This document shows positions 44,941 through 54,162 of a stretch of DNA of 64,000 bases, one piece after another. The notes beneath the pieces were generated by a model. The model did not search any database, was not told where the DNA came from, and saw only the letters and a list, made by a program, of their open reading frames with translations. The translations under genes were made by a program, and so were the position numbers. Position 1 is the first letter of the stretch. Every line of letters begins with the position of its first letter. This DNA comes from DASUNP01 sp035249305 (GTDB lineage Bacteria; Acidobacteriota; Blastocatellia; UBA7656), in NCBI GenBank assembly GCA_035249305.1, contig DATFGQ010000076.1, positions 31,007 through 95,006 on the forward strand. The letters are read 5' to 3'.

Positions 44941-46338
44941 CTACGTGGCGCCGCCCGCGCTTTCGGCTTCGGACCGGGGCGCTCGATGGCGGGCGGGTTT
45001 ATCCGTCGCGTAGCGATCCATGAATTTCGTCGAGAGGTCCCCCGCGATGAAGTCGGGCTCGGCCAGTATCTTCTGGTGGACGGAGACGGTCGTCTCGATG
45101 CCTTCGACTATCATGGCTTCGAGCGCGCGGCGCATGCGCGCTATCGCCATGTCGCGCGTGCGGTGGTGGACTATCAGCTTGGCGATGAGCGAGTCGTAAT
45201 GTGGCGGCACGAACCAGCCGGGGTAGGCCGCCGTGTCGACGCGCACGCCGGGGCCTCCGGGGATGTTCATCGCGGTGATGAGTCCCGGAGACGGGGCGAA
45301 GGTCTTGGGCGATTCGGCGTTGATGCGGCACTCGATCGCATGGCCGCTGAAGACTATGTCGTCCTGACCGAACTCTAGCGGCTCGCCCGCCGCGATCAAT
45401 ATCTGCTCGCGCACCAGGTCCGTGTTCGTCACCATCTCCGTAACCGGGTGCTCGACCTGTATGCGCGTGTTCATCTCCATGAAGTAGAAATCTTTATTCT
45501 CGTCGAGCAGGAACTCCATGGTGCCCGCGCTGACGTAACCTATCTCACGGCATGCGCGCACGGCGACCTCGCCCATACGCTGCCGGAGCTCCGGCGTGAG
45601 CGCGGGCGAAGGCGACTCTTCTATCAGCTTCTGGTGGCGGCGCTGTATGGAGCACTCGCGCTCGCCCAGGTGGACGACGTTGCCTTCGTGATCGCCGAGG
45701 ACTTGAATCTCTATGTGGCGGGCCGTCTCGATATATTTTTCTATGTAGACGGCCGGGTTATTAAAAGCCATCTGCGCTTCGTGCATGGCCGCGGGCAGGG
45801 CCGTGACAAGCTCCTCGCGGTCGCGGACTATGCGCATGCCGCGCCCGCCGCCGCCGGCCGACGCCTTGATTATCACGGGGTACCCGATCTGGTTGGCGAT
45901 GCTTATGGCCTCTTCTTCGTCTTCGATGATGCCTTCATACCCCGGCGTGATGGGCACGCCCGCGGCCTTCATCGCGGCGCGCGCGGCCGCCTTGTCGCCC
46001 ATCAACCGGATGCTCGCCGGGCTCGGGCCGATGAAGTTTATGTTACAAGCCTGGCAGACCTCGGCGAAGTAGGCGTTCTCGGCGAGGAAGCCGTAGCCAG
46101 GGTGTATTGCGTCGACGTTCGTGATCTCCGCCGCGGAGATCACCGCGGGGATATTCAGGTAGCTCTTCGACGAGGGCGCGGGGCCTATGCAAATCGCCTC
46201 GTCGGCGAAGCGCACGTGGAGCGAGTCGCGGTCGGCCTCGGAGTGGATAGCGACTGTGCGGATTCCGAGCTCCTTGCAAGCCCAGATGATCCGCGTGGCA
46301 ATCTCGCCACGATTTGCAATGAGAATCTTTTTGAACAT
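44941..46338 (-). CDS. accC: Biotin carboxylase subunit of acetyl-CoA carboxylase
   Basis: 465 residues. N-terminal biotin carboxylase domain (KKILIANRGEIATRIIWACKELGI), ATP-grasp with the Gly-rich loop KASAGGGGRGMR, the catalytic HLGERECSIQRRHQKLIEESPS and MEMNTRIQVEHPVTEM. It carboxylates the biotin of AccB in the first step of fatty acid synthesis. The C-terminus has about 15 extra residues (DKPARHRAPRSEAESAGGAT). accB lies upstream on the same strand, separated by an 87-nt heptad hairpin; thiE follows 5 nt after. Confidence 0.95.
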   Translation of the reverse strand: MFKKILIANRGEIATRIIWACKELGIRTVAIHSEADRDSLHVRFADEAICIGPAPSSKSYLNIPAVISAAEITNVDAIHPGYGFLAENAYFAEVCQACNINFIGPSPASIRLMGDKAAARAAMKAAGVPITPGYEGIIEDEEEAISIANQIGYPVIIKASAGGGGRGMRIVRDREELVTALPAAMHEAQMAFNNPAVYIEKYIETARHIEIQVLGDHEGNVVHLGERECSIQRRHQKLIEESPSPALTPELRQRMGEVAVRACREIGYVSAGTMEFLLDENKDFYFMEMNTRIQVEHPVTEMVTNTDLVREQILIAAGEPLEFGQDDIVFSGHAIECRINAESPKTFAPSPGLITAMNIPGGPGVRVDTAAYPGWFVPPHYDSLIAKLIVHHRTRDMAIARMRRALEAMIVEGIETTVSVHQKILAEPDFIAGDLSTKFMDRYATDKPARHRAPRSEAESAGGAT

Positions 46339-46339
46339 A

Positions 46340-46425
46340 GTAGCCAGTAGCCAGTAGCCAGCAGCCAGTAGAGAATAATCAGCAGCAATTCCGGCTGCTA
46401 CTGACTACTGACTACTGGCTACTGG

Positions 46426-46434
<9 letters not shown>
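46340..46434 (-). repeat. Heptad inverted repeat, AGTAGCC/CTACTGG family, between accB and accC
   Basis: AGTAGCC, AGTAGCC, AGTAGCC, AGCAGCC, AGT on the left, CTACTGA, CTACTGA, CTACTGG, CTACTGG, CTACTGA on the right, with about 30 nt between. The accB TAG stop (46428-46426) is part of a repeat word (CAG-TAG-CCAG in the mRNA). It fills the accB-accC gap. Confidence 0.85.
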
Positions 46435-46959
<525 letters not shown>

Positions 46960-47006
46960 CGTTGCCCCTCCGTGACTCTAACGCTCCGCATCCGGCAGTC
47001 CGAGAT

Positions 47007-47039
47007 AACAGAAAGCCCCAACCGCGTGCGGTTGAGGCT
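47007..47039 (-). terminator. Terminator of the ribosomal super-operon
   Basis: Minus strand: AGCCTCAACCGC - AC - GCGGTTGGGGCT (12 pairs, one G-U) followed by TTTCTGTT, 28 nt after the rplQ stop and before accB. Confidence 0.8.
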
Positions 47040-47066
47040 TACAGCAAAACTCGCGAAGCGGCCGGA

Positions 47067-47678
47067 CTAATCTTCGTCCGCCTTCTTCTTGCCTCGCGCC
47101 TTCGCCTTAGCCGACTTCTTGACGGGCTGCTCTTTGGGCGTGCCCTCGCTTATCTCCGCCTTCTTCCTGCGGCCGAACAAGCGGCGTCGGGACTTTTTCT
47201 CTTCCGGCTTCTCCTCTTCGTGCGCGGCCTTCGACTCAGAGCCGATCAGCTCGATCAGAGCCATCTCGGCCCCGTCGCCGCGCCGCGCGCCGAGCTTGAG
47301 TATGCGCGTGTAGCCGCCAGGGCGCTCCGTGTACCGGCCCGCGATCTCGCCGAAGAGTTTGTCGAGCGCAAGGATGCCCGCGGTGCGCGGGGCGCGCGGG
47401 CGCTTGTATCCGCCGTCGGGGACGCGGTTGGTGTTGCCCGAATAAAAATAGACGGCCGCCTGACGCCGCGCGTGGACCACGGCTTCGGGCGCTTCCGAAA
47501 GCAGCGCGCGCTTGCCCAGCGTGATCACGCGCTCGGCGAACGGGCGCAGCTCTTTCGCCTTCGGCAGCGTCGTTATCAAGCGTTCGTGAACGATGAGGGA
47601 CGTGCAGAGGTTTCGCAGCAGCGCCTGACGGTGCTCCGATTTGCGTCCCAGTTTTCTATGAGCCACTTTATGTCGCAT
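47067..47678 (-). CDS. rplQ: Ribosomal protein L17 with basic C-terminal extension
   Basis: 203 residues. The L17 core (MRHKVAHRKLGRKSEHRQALLRNL...) covers about 1-140, with an RRGDGAEMALIELIG ending. The last 60 or so residues are a Lys/Glu/Ala-rich tail (EEKKSRRRLFGRRKK...KSAKAKARGKKKADED) absent from E. coli L17 (127). It closes the operon, 15 nt after rpoA, and a terminator follows. Confidence 0.94.
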   Translation of the reverse strand: MRHKVAHRKLGRKSEHRQALLRNLCTSLIVHERLITTLPKAKELRPFAERVITLGKRALLSEAPEAVVHARRQAAVYFYSGNTNRVPDGGYKRPRAPRTAGILALDKLFGEIAGRYTERPGGYTRILKLGARRGDGAEMALIELIGSESKAAHEEEKPEEKKSRRRLFGRRKKAEISEGTPKEQPVKKSAKAKARGKKKADED

Positions 47679-47693
47679 TCTAAACCCCTAAGA

Positions 47694-48704
47694 TTACGCG
47701 CCGGAATCTTCGATCAGCCGGCCTTGCTCGTCAAAGCTCATCCCCAGCCTCAGCCCCATCGAGTGCAGGATCTCTTTGATCTCGTTGAGAGATTTGCGCC
47801 CGAAGTTCTTCGTCTTGAGCATCTCGGGCTCGGACTTCTGCACAAGCTCGCGGATCGTGCGGATGTCGGCGTTCTTGAGACAGTTGTAAGAGCGGACCGA
47901 CAGCTCAAGCTCGTCCACGGAGCGGTCGAGGTTCTCGTTGAACATCTTGGCGCTCGACTCTTCGCTGTCCGCCTCCGCAAGCTCCGGCTCTTCCTCGAAG
48001 TTGATGAAGATCTGCATGTGATCTTTGATCAGCTTCGACGCCAGCCCTATGGCGTTCTCGGGCTTTACCGAGCCGTTGGTCCAGACCTCTATGGTGAGCT
48101 TGTCGTAATCGGTGTCCTGGCCCAGGCGGGCGGACTCGACTGTGTAGTTGACCTTCTTGACGGGGGAGTGGACCGAGTCGATCGGTATGTAGCCGACCGC
48201 CAGGTCTTCGTCGAAGTTGCGCTCGGCCGACACGTATCCGCGCCCGCGCTTGAGGCGCATCTCGATCGTCAGCGACCCGCCTTCCGAGACGGTCGCGATG
48301 TGAACGTTGGGGTCGAGGATCTCGACTTCGGCGTCGGCCTCGATCTCGCCCGAAAGCATCTCGCCGGGAGTGGCGCGCTCGACCCTCAAGAGCTTAGGCC
48401 CCGACCCGTGCAGCTTGAAGGGGATGCGCTTGAGGTTGAGGATGATGTCGGTCGCGTCCTCGACCACGCCGGGTATCGAGGAGAACTCGTGCAGCACCCC
48501 CTCGATCTTGACGGCCGTGATCGCCGCGCCTTCGATCGACGACAGCAGCGCGCGGCGCAGGCAGTTGCCTATCGTCGTGCCGAAGCCGCGCTCGAACGGC
48601 TGCGCGTAGAACTTGCCGTAGCGGTTCGTGAGCGTTTCCGTCTCGCAAGCCAGACGTTTCGGCCTTTGGAATCCGATCATGAATTGAGTTTCAGTTCCGT
48701 CCAT
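47694..48704 (-). CDS. rpoA: RNA polymerase alpha subunit
   Basis: 336 residues. The N-terminal dimerisation domain (FAQ.. PFERGFGTTIGNCLRRALLSS) and the C-terminal domain (about 255-325: SVRSYNCLKNADIRTIRELV, FGRKSLNEIKEIL) with its UP-element-binding helix-hairpin motif are complete. Spacing from rpsD is 96 nt. I see no named signal in that gap. Confidence 0.97.
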   Translation of the reverse strand: MDGTETQFMIGFQRPKRLACETETLTNRYGKFYAQPFERGFGTTIGNCLRRALLSSIEGAAITAVKIEGVLHEFSSIPGVVEDATDIILNLKRIPFKLHGSGPKLLRVERATPGEMLSGEIEADAEVEILDPNVHIATVSEGGSLTIEMRLKRGRGYVSAERNFDEDLAVGYIPIDSVHSPVKKVNYTVESARLGQDTDYDKLTIEVWTNGSVKPENAIGLASKLIKDHMQIFINFEEEPELAEADSEESSAKMFNENLDRSVDELELSVRSYNCLKNADIRTIRELVQKSEPEMLKTKNFGRKSLNEIKEILHSMGLRLGMSFDEQGRLIEDSGA

Positions 48705-48800
48705 TGCTTCCTCTCAAATAAGCTCGTCAGCCGCCCGCCATCAAGACGACGCCGTTTACGCGCGGCGTAATCTAGATGACGGAGAGCTGACAATTGGCCA

Positions 48801-49439
48801 TTACTTAGAATAGAGCTCGACTATAAGTTGTTCGTTAATGTTTTGACCTATGTCTTCGCGGCGCGGGAGGGCGACGACGCGTCCGCGCATGTCGTCTACG
48901 GACGCGATCTCCAGCCATCCGGGTCGACCTCGGCCCGAAGCGGTTTGAAATGCGCTCTGGATGTGGATATTCGAGCGGCTGCCCTCGGTGACGGTGACCT
49001 CATCGCCGACCTTCACCTGGAAGCTGGGGATGTCGACTTTGCGCCCGTTGACTTGTATGTGGCCGTGGCTGACGAGCTGGCGCGCTTGCGGCCGGCTCGT
49101 GGCGTACCCTAAGCGGTAGACGACGTTGTCGAGGCGGCGTTCGAGCAGCGCGAGCAGGTTTTCGCCCGTCACGCCCTTCATACGCACGGCGCGCTCGAAG
49201 TAGAGCCGGAACTGGCGCTCCAACATGCCGTAAATGCGTTTTACCTTCTGTTTTTCGCGCAACTGCTCGCCGTAGCCTATGAGCTTGGCCCGGCGGACGT
49301 TGCGGCCGTGTTGACCCGGCGGCTGGGTGCCGCGCTTCTCTATCGGGCAGCTAGGCTTGTAGCACCGCTCCCCCTTCAAAAACAGCTTCATTCCTTCCCG
49401 GCGGCACAATCGGCACACCGGACCGCGATATCTAGCCAA
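48801..49439 (-). CDS. rpsD: Ribosomal protein S4 (TTG start)
   Basis: 212 residues with an N-terminal zinc site (CRLCRR...CYKPSCP) of the C+ type, and the S4 RNA-binding domain (RLDNVVYRLGYATSRPQARQLVSHGHIQVNG). The start codon is TTG at 49439 with a strong GGAGGAAGAG ribosome site; the next residues ARYRGPVCR match S4 exactly, so the rare start is real. S4 binds 16S rRNA early and represses its own operon in several bacteria. The 130-nt leader upstream contains three short hairpins. Confidence 0.95.
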   Translation of the reverse strand: MARYRGPVCRLCRREGMKLFLKGERCYKPSCPIEKRGTQPPGQHGRNVRRAKLIGYGEQLREKQKVKRIYGMLERQFRLYFERAVRMKGVTGENLLALLERRLDNVVYRLGYATSRPQARQLVSHGHIQVNGRKVDIPSFQVKVGDEVTVTEGSRSNIHIQSAFQTASGRGRPGWLEIASVDDMRGRVVALPRREDIGQNINEQLIVELYSK

Positions 49440-49460
49440 CTCTCTTCCTCCATCTACCGA

Positions 49461-49555
49461 CCCGCTTCGAGCGGGATCAGAAAAAGTTTACAGGCGGAAG
49501 CTACGGAAAGCTTCGCGCCCTTCTTCCTTTAAAACTCTTGTCTGTCGAAGACAAG
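49461..49555 (-). other. Three hairpins in the rpsK-rpsD leader
   Basis: Stems CCCGCT/AGCGGG (49461-49475), GAAGCT/AGCTTC (49497-49514) and CTTGTC/GACAAG (49537-49555) lie upstream of the TTG-started rpsD. Such a leader could be an S4 autoregulatory target, as the rpsD leader is in Bacillus; no clear match to a known motif was made. Confidence 0.4.
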
Positions 49556-49569
49556 CAGTTTGATTATTA

Positions 49570-49977
49570 TTAAACCCTGCGCCGTTTCGGCGGCCGGCAC
49601 CCGTTGTGCGGGATGGGGGTCACGTCGCGAATCATTCGCACCTCTATCCCCGCGGATTGAATGGCGCGGACGGCCGACTCGCGCCCGGAGCCCGGCCCCT
49701 TGACCCTGACCTCGCACGAATGCATGCCCACCTCGCGGGCGGCCTGGGCCGCGCGGCTGGCGGCCTGCTGGGCGGCGAAGGGCGTGCCCTTGCGCGACCC
49801 GTGGAAGCCGAGCGCCCCGGCCGACGACTGGCTGATGAGGTTCCCCTCCAGGTCCGTGATCGAGACCAGCGTGTTGTTGAAACTCGCCTGGATATGAACG
49901 ATCCCTTGCGGCACCATGCGCCGTTCCTTGCGCTTGAAGGTCTTCTTCTTGCCGCCTTTCGCTTGTGCTTTTGCCAT
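49570..49977 (-). CDS. rpsK: Ribosomal protein S11
   Basis: 135 residues. S11 core: GIVHIQASFNNTLVSITDLEGN, SSAGALGFHGSRKGTPFAAQQAA, GPGSGRESAVRAIQSAGIEV and the terminal DVTPIPHNGCRPPKRRRV. The IKD... region is typical. It lies 79 nt after rpsM, with a heptad hairpin between. Confidence 0.96.
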   Translation of the reverse strand: MAKAQAKGGKKKTFKRKERRMVPQGIVHIQASFNNTLVSITDLEGNLISQSSAGALGFHGSRKGTPFAAQQAASRAAQAAREVGMHSCEVRVKGPGSGRESAVRAIQSAGIEVRMIRDVTPIPHNGCRPPKRRRV

Positions 49978-49985
49978 ATCTCTTT

Positions 49986-50052
49986 AGTCCTGAGTCCTGA
50001 GTGCTGAGTGCTGAGTAAAAACTATCACTCAGGACTCAGCACTCAGGACTTT
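49986..50052 (-). repeat. Heptad inverted repeat, CTGAGTC family, between rpsM and rpsK
   Basis: AGTCCTG-AGTCCTG-AGTGCTG-AGTGCTG-AGT, a short A/T spacer, then ACTCAGG-ACTCAGC-ACTCAGG-ACT. It starts 5 nt after the rpsM stop. Confidence 0.87.
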
Positions 50053-50056
50053 TAAC

Positions 50057-50440
50057 TTACTTCTTGCCCGGCGCTTTCTTCTTAGCCACGGTCATGCGGC
50101 GGGGTCCCTTGCGCGTGCGAGCGTTCGTGTGCGTGCGCTGGCCGCGGACCGGCAGTCCCCGGCGGTGGCGCAGGCCGCGGTAGCTGCCTATGTCCATCAA
50201 CCGCTTGATGTCCATCTGTATCTGCTTGCGGAGGTCGCCCTCGACCATGCCCTGCTGGTCTATTACGGTGCGGATGCGGTTGACCTCTTCCTCGCTCAAC
50301 TCGCGTATGCGGCGGTCTATGCTGATGCCGGCCTGCTCTAAAATCTTGTTGGCGCGCGAGCGCCCTATGCCGTAGATGTACGTGAGCCCTATTTCAGCCC
50401 TCTTGTTGGCCGGTAGGTCTACACCTGCTATACGTGCCAT
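50057..50440 (-). CDS. rpsM: Ribosomal protein S13
   Basis: 127 residues beginning MARIAGVDLPANKRAEIGLTYIYGIG and ending in the basic RGQRTHTNARTRKGPRR tail. S13 contacts tRNA in the P site and 50S bridge B1. It begins 3 nt after rpmJ. Confidence 0.97.
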   Translation of the reverse strand: MARIAGVDLPANKRAEIGLTYIYGIGRSRANKILEQAGISIDRRIRELSEEEVNRIRTVIDQQGMVEGDLRKQIQMDIKRLMDIGSYRGLRHRRGLPVRGQRTHTNARTRKGPRRMTVAKKKAPGKK

Positions 50441-50443
50441 TCT

Positions 50444-50557
50444 TTACCCCTGTCTCTGCTTGTGCTTCGGGTTGGTGCAGATCACGCGCACGACGCCTTT
50501 GCGGTGGATGATCTTGCAGTTATCACACATCTTCTTGACTGACGCCCTGACTTTCAT
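50444..50557 (-). CDS. rpmJ: Ribosomal protein L36
   Basis: 37 residues, MKVRASVKKMCDNCKIIHRKG...VICTNPKHKQRQG, with the zinc ligands C11, C14, C27 and H32 of the C+ form. The start at 50557 is fixed by the universal N-terminus. The usual neighbour infA is not found between it and map. Confidence 0.97.
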   Translation of the reverse strand: MKVRASVKKMCDNCKIIHRKGVVRVICTNPKHKQRQG

Positions 50558-50656
50558 CTGTAGACTCTTCCCTTCACGGCAGTGCACTATAAGGAAAATC
50601 CTGTGCGCAAGAAACTGCCATTTTAGCACCCGGCCATCGAACTTGCAACCTGCCGC

Positions 50657-51427
50657 CTAGGGCGTGGCCGCTTGCGCGCCGTCGAGCGCCGTTAAGACCT
50701 GCGGGCCGTCGGCAGTTATGGCGACCGTGTGCTCGAAGTGGGCCGAAGGCTTGCCGTCGATCGTGATCACGGTCCAGCCATCCGACAGCACCTTCACGTC
50801 TTCGCGCCCCAGGTTTATCATCGGCTCGATCGCAATCACCCACCCCTCGCGCAAGACCGGCCCCGTGCCGGCCTTCCCGTAGTTGGGCACCTGTGGCTCT
50901 TCGTGCATCGCGCGCCCTATGCCGTGGCCGCAGTAGTTCCTGACGATCGAGTAGCCTTTGGGCTCGACGTAGGCTTGCACGGCGTTGCAAACGTCGCCCA
51001 GCCGGTTCCCGACTCGGCACTTATCTATGGCCTTGTAGAGCGACTCGCGCGTGACATCAAGCAGTTCCTTCACGTCCTCCCTTATCTTGCCCACGGGGAC
51101 CGTCCGGGCCGAATCCCCCACGTAGCCGAGGTAGGTCGCTCCGCAGTCAATTCCTATGATGTCGCCGTCGCGAAGCCTTCGGTCGCTCGGGATGCCGTGA
51201 ACTACTTCGTCGTTGATCGATGTGCATATAGACGCGGGGTAGCCATGATACCCTTTGAAAGTGGGGTACGCCCCCGCGCCTCGTATCATGCGCTCGGCCT
51301 CGTGGTCTAGGTCGCGCGTGGTAATGCCCGGCTCGACCAGCGCCGCGAGGCGTTCAAGCACCTCGGCGACGATAAGGCCCGCGGCCCTCATCTTTTCGAT
51401 CTCCGATCTCGATTTGCGAATTATCAT
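50657..51427 (-). CDS. map: Type I methionine aminopeptidase
   Basis: 256 residues. Metal-binding Asp pair in IGIDCGATYLGYVGDSART, the His in YCGHGIGRAMHEEP, and the two Glu in VIAIEPMINLG and the C-terminal AHFEHTVAIT. It removes N-terminal Met from nascent proteins. It is 25 nt after adk; the 99-nt gap to rpmJ holds neither infA nor a hairpin I recognise. Confidence 0.95.
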   Translation of the reverse strand: MIIRKSRSEIEKMRAAGLIVAEVLERLAALVEPGITTRDLDHEAERMIRGAGAYPTFKGYHGYPASICTSINDEVVHGIPSDRRLRDGDIIGIDCGATYLGYVGDSARTVPVGKIREDVKELLDVTRESLYKAIDKCRVGNRLGDVCNAVQAYVEPKGYSIVRNYCGHGIGRAMHEEPQVPNYGKAGTGPVLREGWVIAIEPMINLGREDVKVLSDGWTVITIDGKPSAHFEHTVAITADGPQVLTALDGAQAATP

Positions 51428-51452
51428 AAAGCGGCCCTCGGAAAGAGTTCGG

Positions 51453-52154
51453 CTATTTCGGGTCCGGGTTCTGCGCCTGCTCGCGGGCGGCGGCCGACTG
51501 CTGGTTGCTCTTCGAGACGACTTCCGAGATTCGGCTGAAGACCTCTTCCGGCGAGCCCGTCCCGTCGACTTTGACCAGGCGGCCCGACTCGCCGTAGTAA
51601 TCCAGCAGCGGGCGCGTCTTCTCGTCGTAAAGGGCCAGCCGCTGGCGGATCGCCTCTTCGTTGTCGTCCGAGCGCGTGAACAGCGCCTGGCCGTCCAGGT
51701 CGCAGACGCCTTCCTGCTTGGGAGGCAAAAACTCAGTGTGATAGATCGCGCCGCACTTAGAGCAGGTCCGCCGGCCCGCGAGCCTCTTGTAGAGCAGGTC
51801 GCGGTCGACGTCGATCTTTATGACGAGGATGTTGTAGCCCTGCGACTGGGCTATGCGTTCGAGCAGTCGCGCCTGCGGGAGCGTCCGCGGGAAGCCGTCG
51901 AGGATGTAACCGTCACAGCAGTCGAGCTGGCCCGTGCGGTTGCTGACGACCTCGGCCAGTATCTCGTCCGGCACCAGTTGGCCCGACGCCTGTAGCTCGC
52001 GCACCTGATGGCCCAGGTCCGTCTCCGTGCGGGCAACGTCGCGCAGCATGTCGCCCGTGGCGACTATGGGCAGGCTGAACCGCTCGGCAAGCATCTGCGC
52101 CTGCGTGCCCTTGCCCGCCCCCTGCGGCCCCATTAAGACGATGATGTTCGGCAT
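51453..52154 (-). CDS. adk: Adenylate kinase, zinc-type LID
   Basis: 233 residues. P-loop GPQGAGKGT near the start, the NMP-binding region, DGFPRTLPQA and a LID domain with C-x2-C...C-x2-D (CSKCGAIYH...GVCDLDG) that binds zinc in many bacteria. The C-terminal 25 residues (SKSNQQSAAAREQAQNPDPK) extend the usual enzyme. It lies 7 nt after secY. Confidence 0.95.
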   Translation of the reverse strand: MPNIIVLMGPQGAGKGTQAQMLAERFSLPIVATGDMLRDVARTETDLGHQVRELQASGQLVPDEILAEVVSNRTGQLDCCDGYILDGFPRTLPQARLLERIAQSQGYNILVIKIDVDRDLLYKRLAGRRTCSKCGAIYHTEFLPPKQEGVCDLDGQALFTRSDDNEEAIRQRLALYDEKTRPLLDYYGESGRLVKVDGTGSPEEVFSRISEVVSKSNQQSAAAREQAQNPDPK

Positions 52155-52161
52155 AACTAGC

Positions 52162-53604
52162 TTAGAAGCTGCGCCGCCCGCGCAACCGGCGGCCGCGCGG
52201 CCCGAGGAACCCGTCGTAATGGCGCATGATGAGCTGCGACTCTATCTGGTTCATCGTGTCCATCGCCACGCCTATGACGATCAGCAGGCTCGTCCCGCCG
52301 AAGGCGAACTGAATGCCTACGCCCGTCACCAGCCACGACGTCGCGACGGTCGAGTTCAGCAGGCTGTCGAGCCACGGCCCTATCCACGGGATCTGCGCGA
52401 ACTGGATGCCGTTTAGCATGACCTGCGGCAGCAGCGCCACCAGCGCCAGGTATATCGCGCCGACGGTAGTCAGCCGCGTCAGTATGTCGTTGAAGTAGTC
52501 GGACGTGCGCTTGCCGGGGCGTATGCCGGGCACGAACGCGCCGTTCTTGCGCAGGTTGTTGGCCACCTCGTCCGTGTTGAAGATGATCGAGACGTAGAAG
52601 AAGGTGAAGAATATTATCGCCGCCGCGTAAAGCAGCAGGTGGAGCGGGTGGCTCGACTGTCCCAGGTCGTTCGCGAGCCGGGCGAGCCAGCCTTTCCACC
52701 CTACGGCCGCCGGGTCTGTCGCCCCCGCGAAGCCCAGTATGGTCGAGGGGAAGACCAGTATAGAAGAGGCGAATATGACGGGGATGACGCCGCCCATATT
52801 CACCTTCAAAGGCATGTGCGTCTGCTGCTGCGGTATCGACTGGCGGCCGACCATGCGCCGCGCATGGTTGATAGGGATCTTGCGGAACCCGCGCTCGACG
52901 AAGACTATCGCGGCGATGATCAGTATCATCGCTATGACGATCACTATCACGCCGAGCGCCTGGCCCGTCCCGCCGCCCGTGAGCCTGGCGTAGACCTCCT
53001 CCATCGCCTGGGGCAGGCGCAGCACTATGCCGGCGAATATTATCAAGCTTATGCCGTTGCCTACGCCGCGCTCGGTTATCTGCTCGCCGAGCCACATGAT
53101 GAAGGTGGTCCCGGTCGCAAGCGTCAACATCGTCATCGCGATGAATCCGGGGCCGGGATTGATGACCAGGCCGGGCTGGTTCTGCAACCAGTAGGCGATG
53201 CCGAACGATTGGACGGCGCACAGCACGACCGTCAAGTACCTCGTGTACTGCGTGATCTTGCGCCGGCCCAGCTCGCCTTCTTCCTGCAACGCCTTGAGCC
53301 TGGGGCTCACGACGGTCATCAGTTGCAAGATGATCGAGGCGGTGATGTAGGGCGTGATGCCAAGCGCGAAGATCGAGACGACTTTGAAGTTCCCGCCCGA
53401 AAACAGGTCCAGGACGCCGTAGAGGCTGCGCTGCAACTCGCCCGTGTCCCAGAGCCTTTCCAGCGCCACCTTGTCTATACCCGGCGTGCGCACGTGCGAG
53501 CCTATGCGGTATACGGCAAGCATCGCGAGCGTGAAGAAGACGCGCTTGCGCAAATCGGGCACAGCAAAAATGTTGCGTATGCTGTTTACAAAATTCTCGA
53601 TCAT
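52162..53604 (-). CDS. secY: SecY translocase subunit
   Basis: 480 residues with ten hydrophobic segments: start FFTLAMLAVYRIGSHV, the plug region LDLFSGGNFKVVSIFALGITPYITASI, QYTRYLTVVLC, and the C-terminal VIGVAMDTMNQIESQLIMRHYDGFL. It forms the protein-conducting channel. The last 12 residues are Arg-rich. Confidence 0.97.
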   Translation of the reverse strand: MIENFVNSIRNIFAVPDLRKRVFFTLAMLAVYRIGSHVRTPGIDKVALERLWDTGELQRSLYGVLDLFSGGNFKVVSIFALGITPYITASIILQLMTVVSPRLKALQEEGELGRRKITQYTRYLTVVLCAVQSFGIAYWLQNQPGLVINPGPGFIAMTMLTLATGTTFIMWLGEQITERGVGNGISLIIFAGIVLRLPQAMEEVYARLTGGGTGQALGVIVIVIAMILIIAAIVFVERGFRKIPINHARRMVGRQSIPQQQTHMPLKVNMGGVIPVIFASSILVFPSTILGFAGATDPAAVGWKGWLARLANDLGQSSHPLHLLLYAAAIIFFTFFYVSIIFNTDEVANNLRKNGAFVPGIRPGKRTSDYFNDILTRLTTVGAIYLALVALLPQVMLNGIQFAQIPWIGPWLDSLLNSTVATSWLVTGVGIQFAFGGTSLLIVIGVAMDTMNQIESQLIMRHYDGFLGPRGRRLRGRRSF

Positions 53605-53638
53605 GAGCTTGAACCTCTTCGCTACGGTGCCGTCCGGG

Positions 53639-54145
53639 TTACTCGGTCGGCTGAGTCTCGCCTTCGGCCGGGCCTGAAGCGGCGGCGACCAGATTCGCCT
53701 GGCCGCCCGCCGCTTCGATCTTCTCTTTCGCGCCGCGCGTGAATCGGTGCGCGGTCACGTTGAGCGCCTTCGTAAGCTCGCCGCCGCCGAGTATTACGAC
53801 GCCGTCGAAACGCCGCAGGTGACTCTTCTTGATGATACCACGGTCCGCCATAAGCTCGGGCGTTATCTGGTCGTCGGCTTCGAACCTCCTGTCGAGGTCG
53901 GCGAGGCTCACTTCGATCCACTCTTTCTTGAAGATGTTCGTAAAGCCGCGCTTCGGGAGCCGCCGCTGCAACGGCATCTGGCCGCCTTCAAAGCCCGCGC
54001 GGCCCGAATACCCGGAACGCGACTTCTGGCCCTTGTGGCCCCTGGTCGAAGTCTTCCCGTGGCCCGAGCCCGGCCCGCGGCCCACGCGCTTCTTGTTCTT
54101 GTTTGCGCCTTTCGGCGCGCCGATGTTATGTATGCCTAGTGCCAT
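53639..54145 (-). CDS. rplO: Ribosomal protein L15
   Basis: 168 residues: KKRVGRGPGSGHGKTSTRGHKGQKSRSG opening and GFTNIFKKEWIEVSL; C-terminal tail GPAEGETQPTE extends the usual 144-residue length. It lies 17 nt after rpmD. Confidence 0.96.
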   Translation of the reverse strand: MALGIHNIGAPKGANKNKKRVGRGPGSGHGKTSTRGHKGQKSRSGYSGRAGFEGGQMPLQRRLPKRGFTNIFKKEWIEVSLADLDRRFEADDQITPELMADRGIIKKSHLRRFDGVVILGGGELTKALNVTAHRFTRGAKEKIEAAGGQANLVAAASGPAEGETQPTE

Positions 54146-54162
54146 TGTTCACTCCCGAGGCT

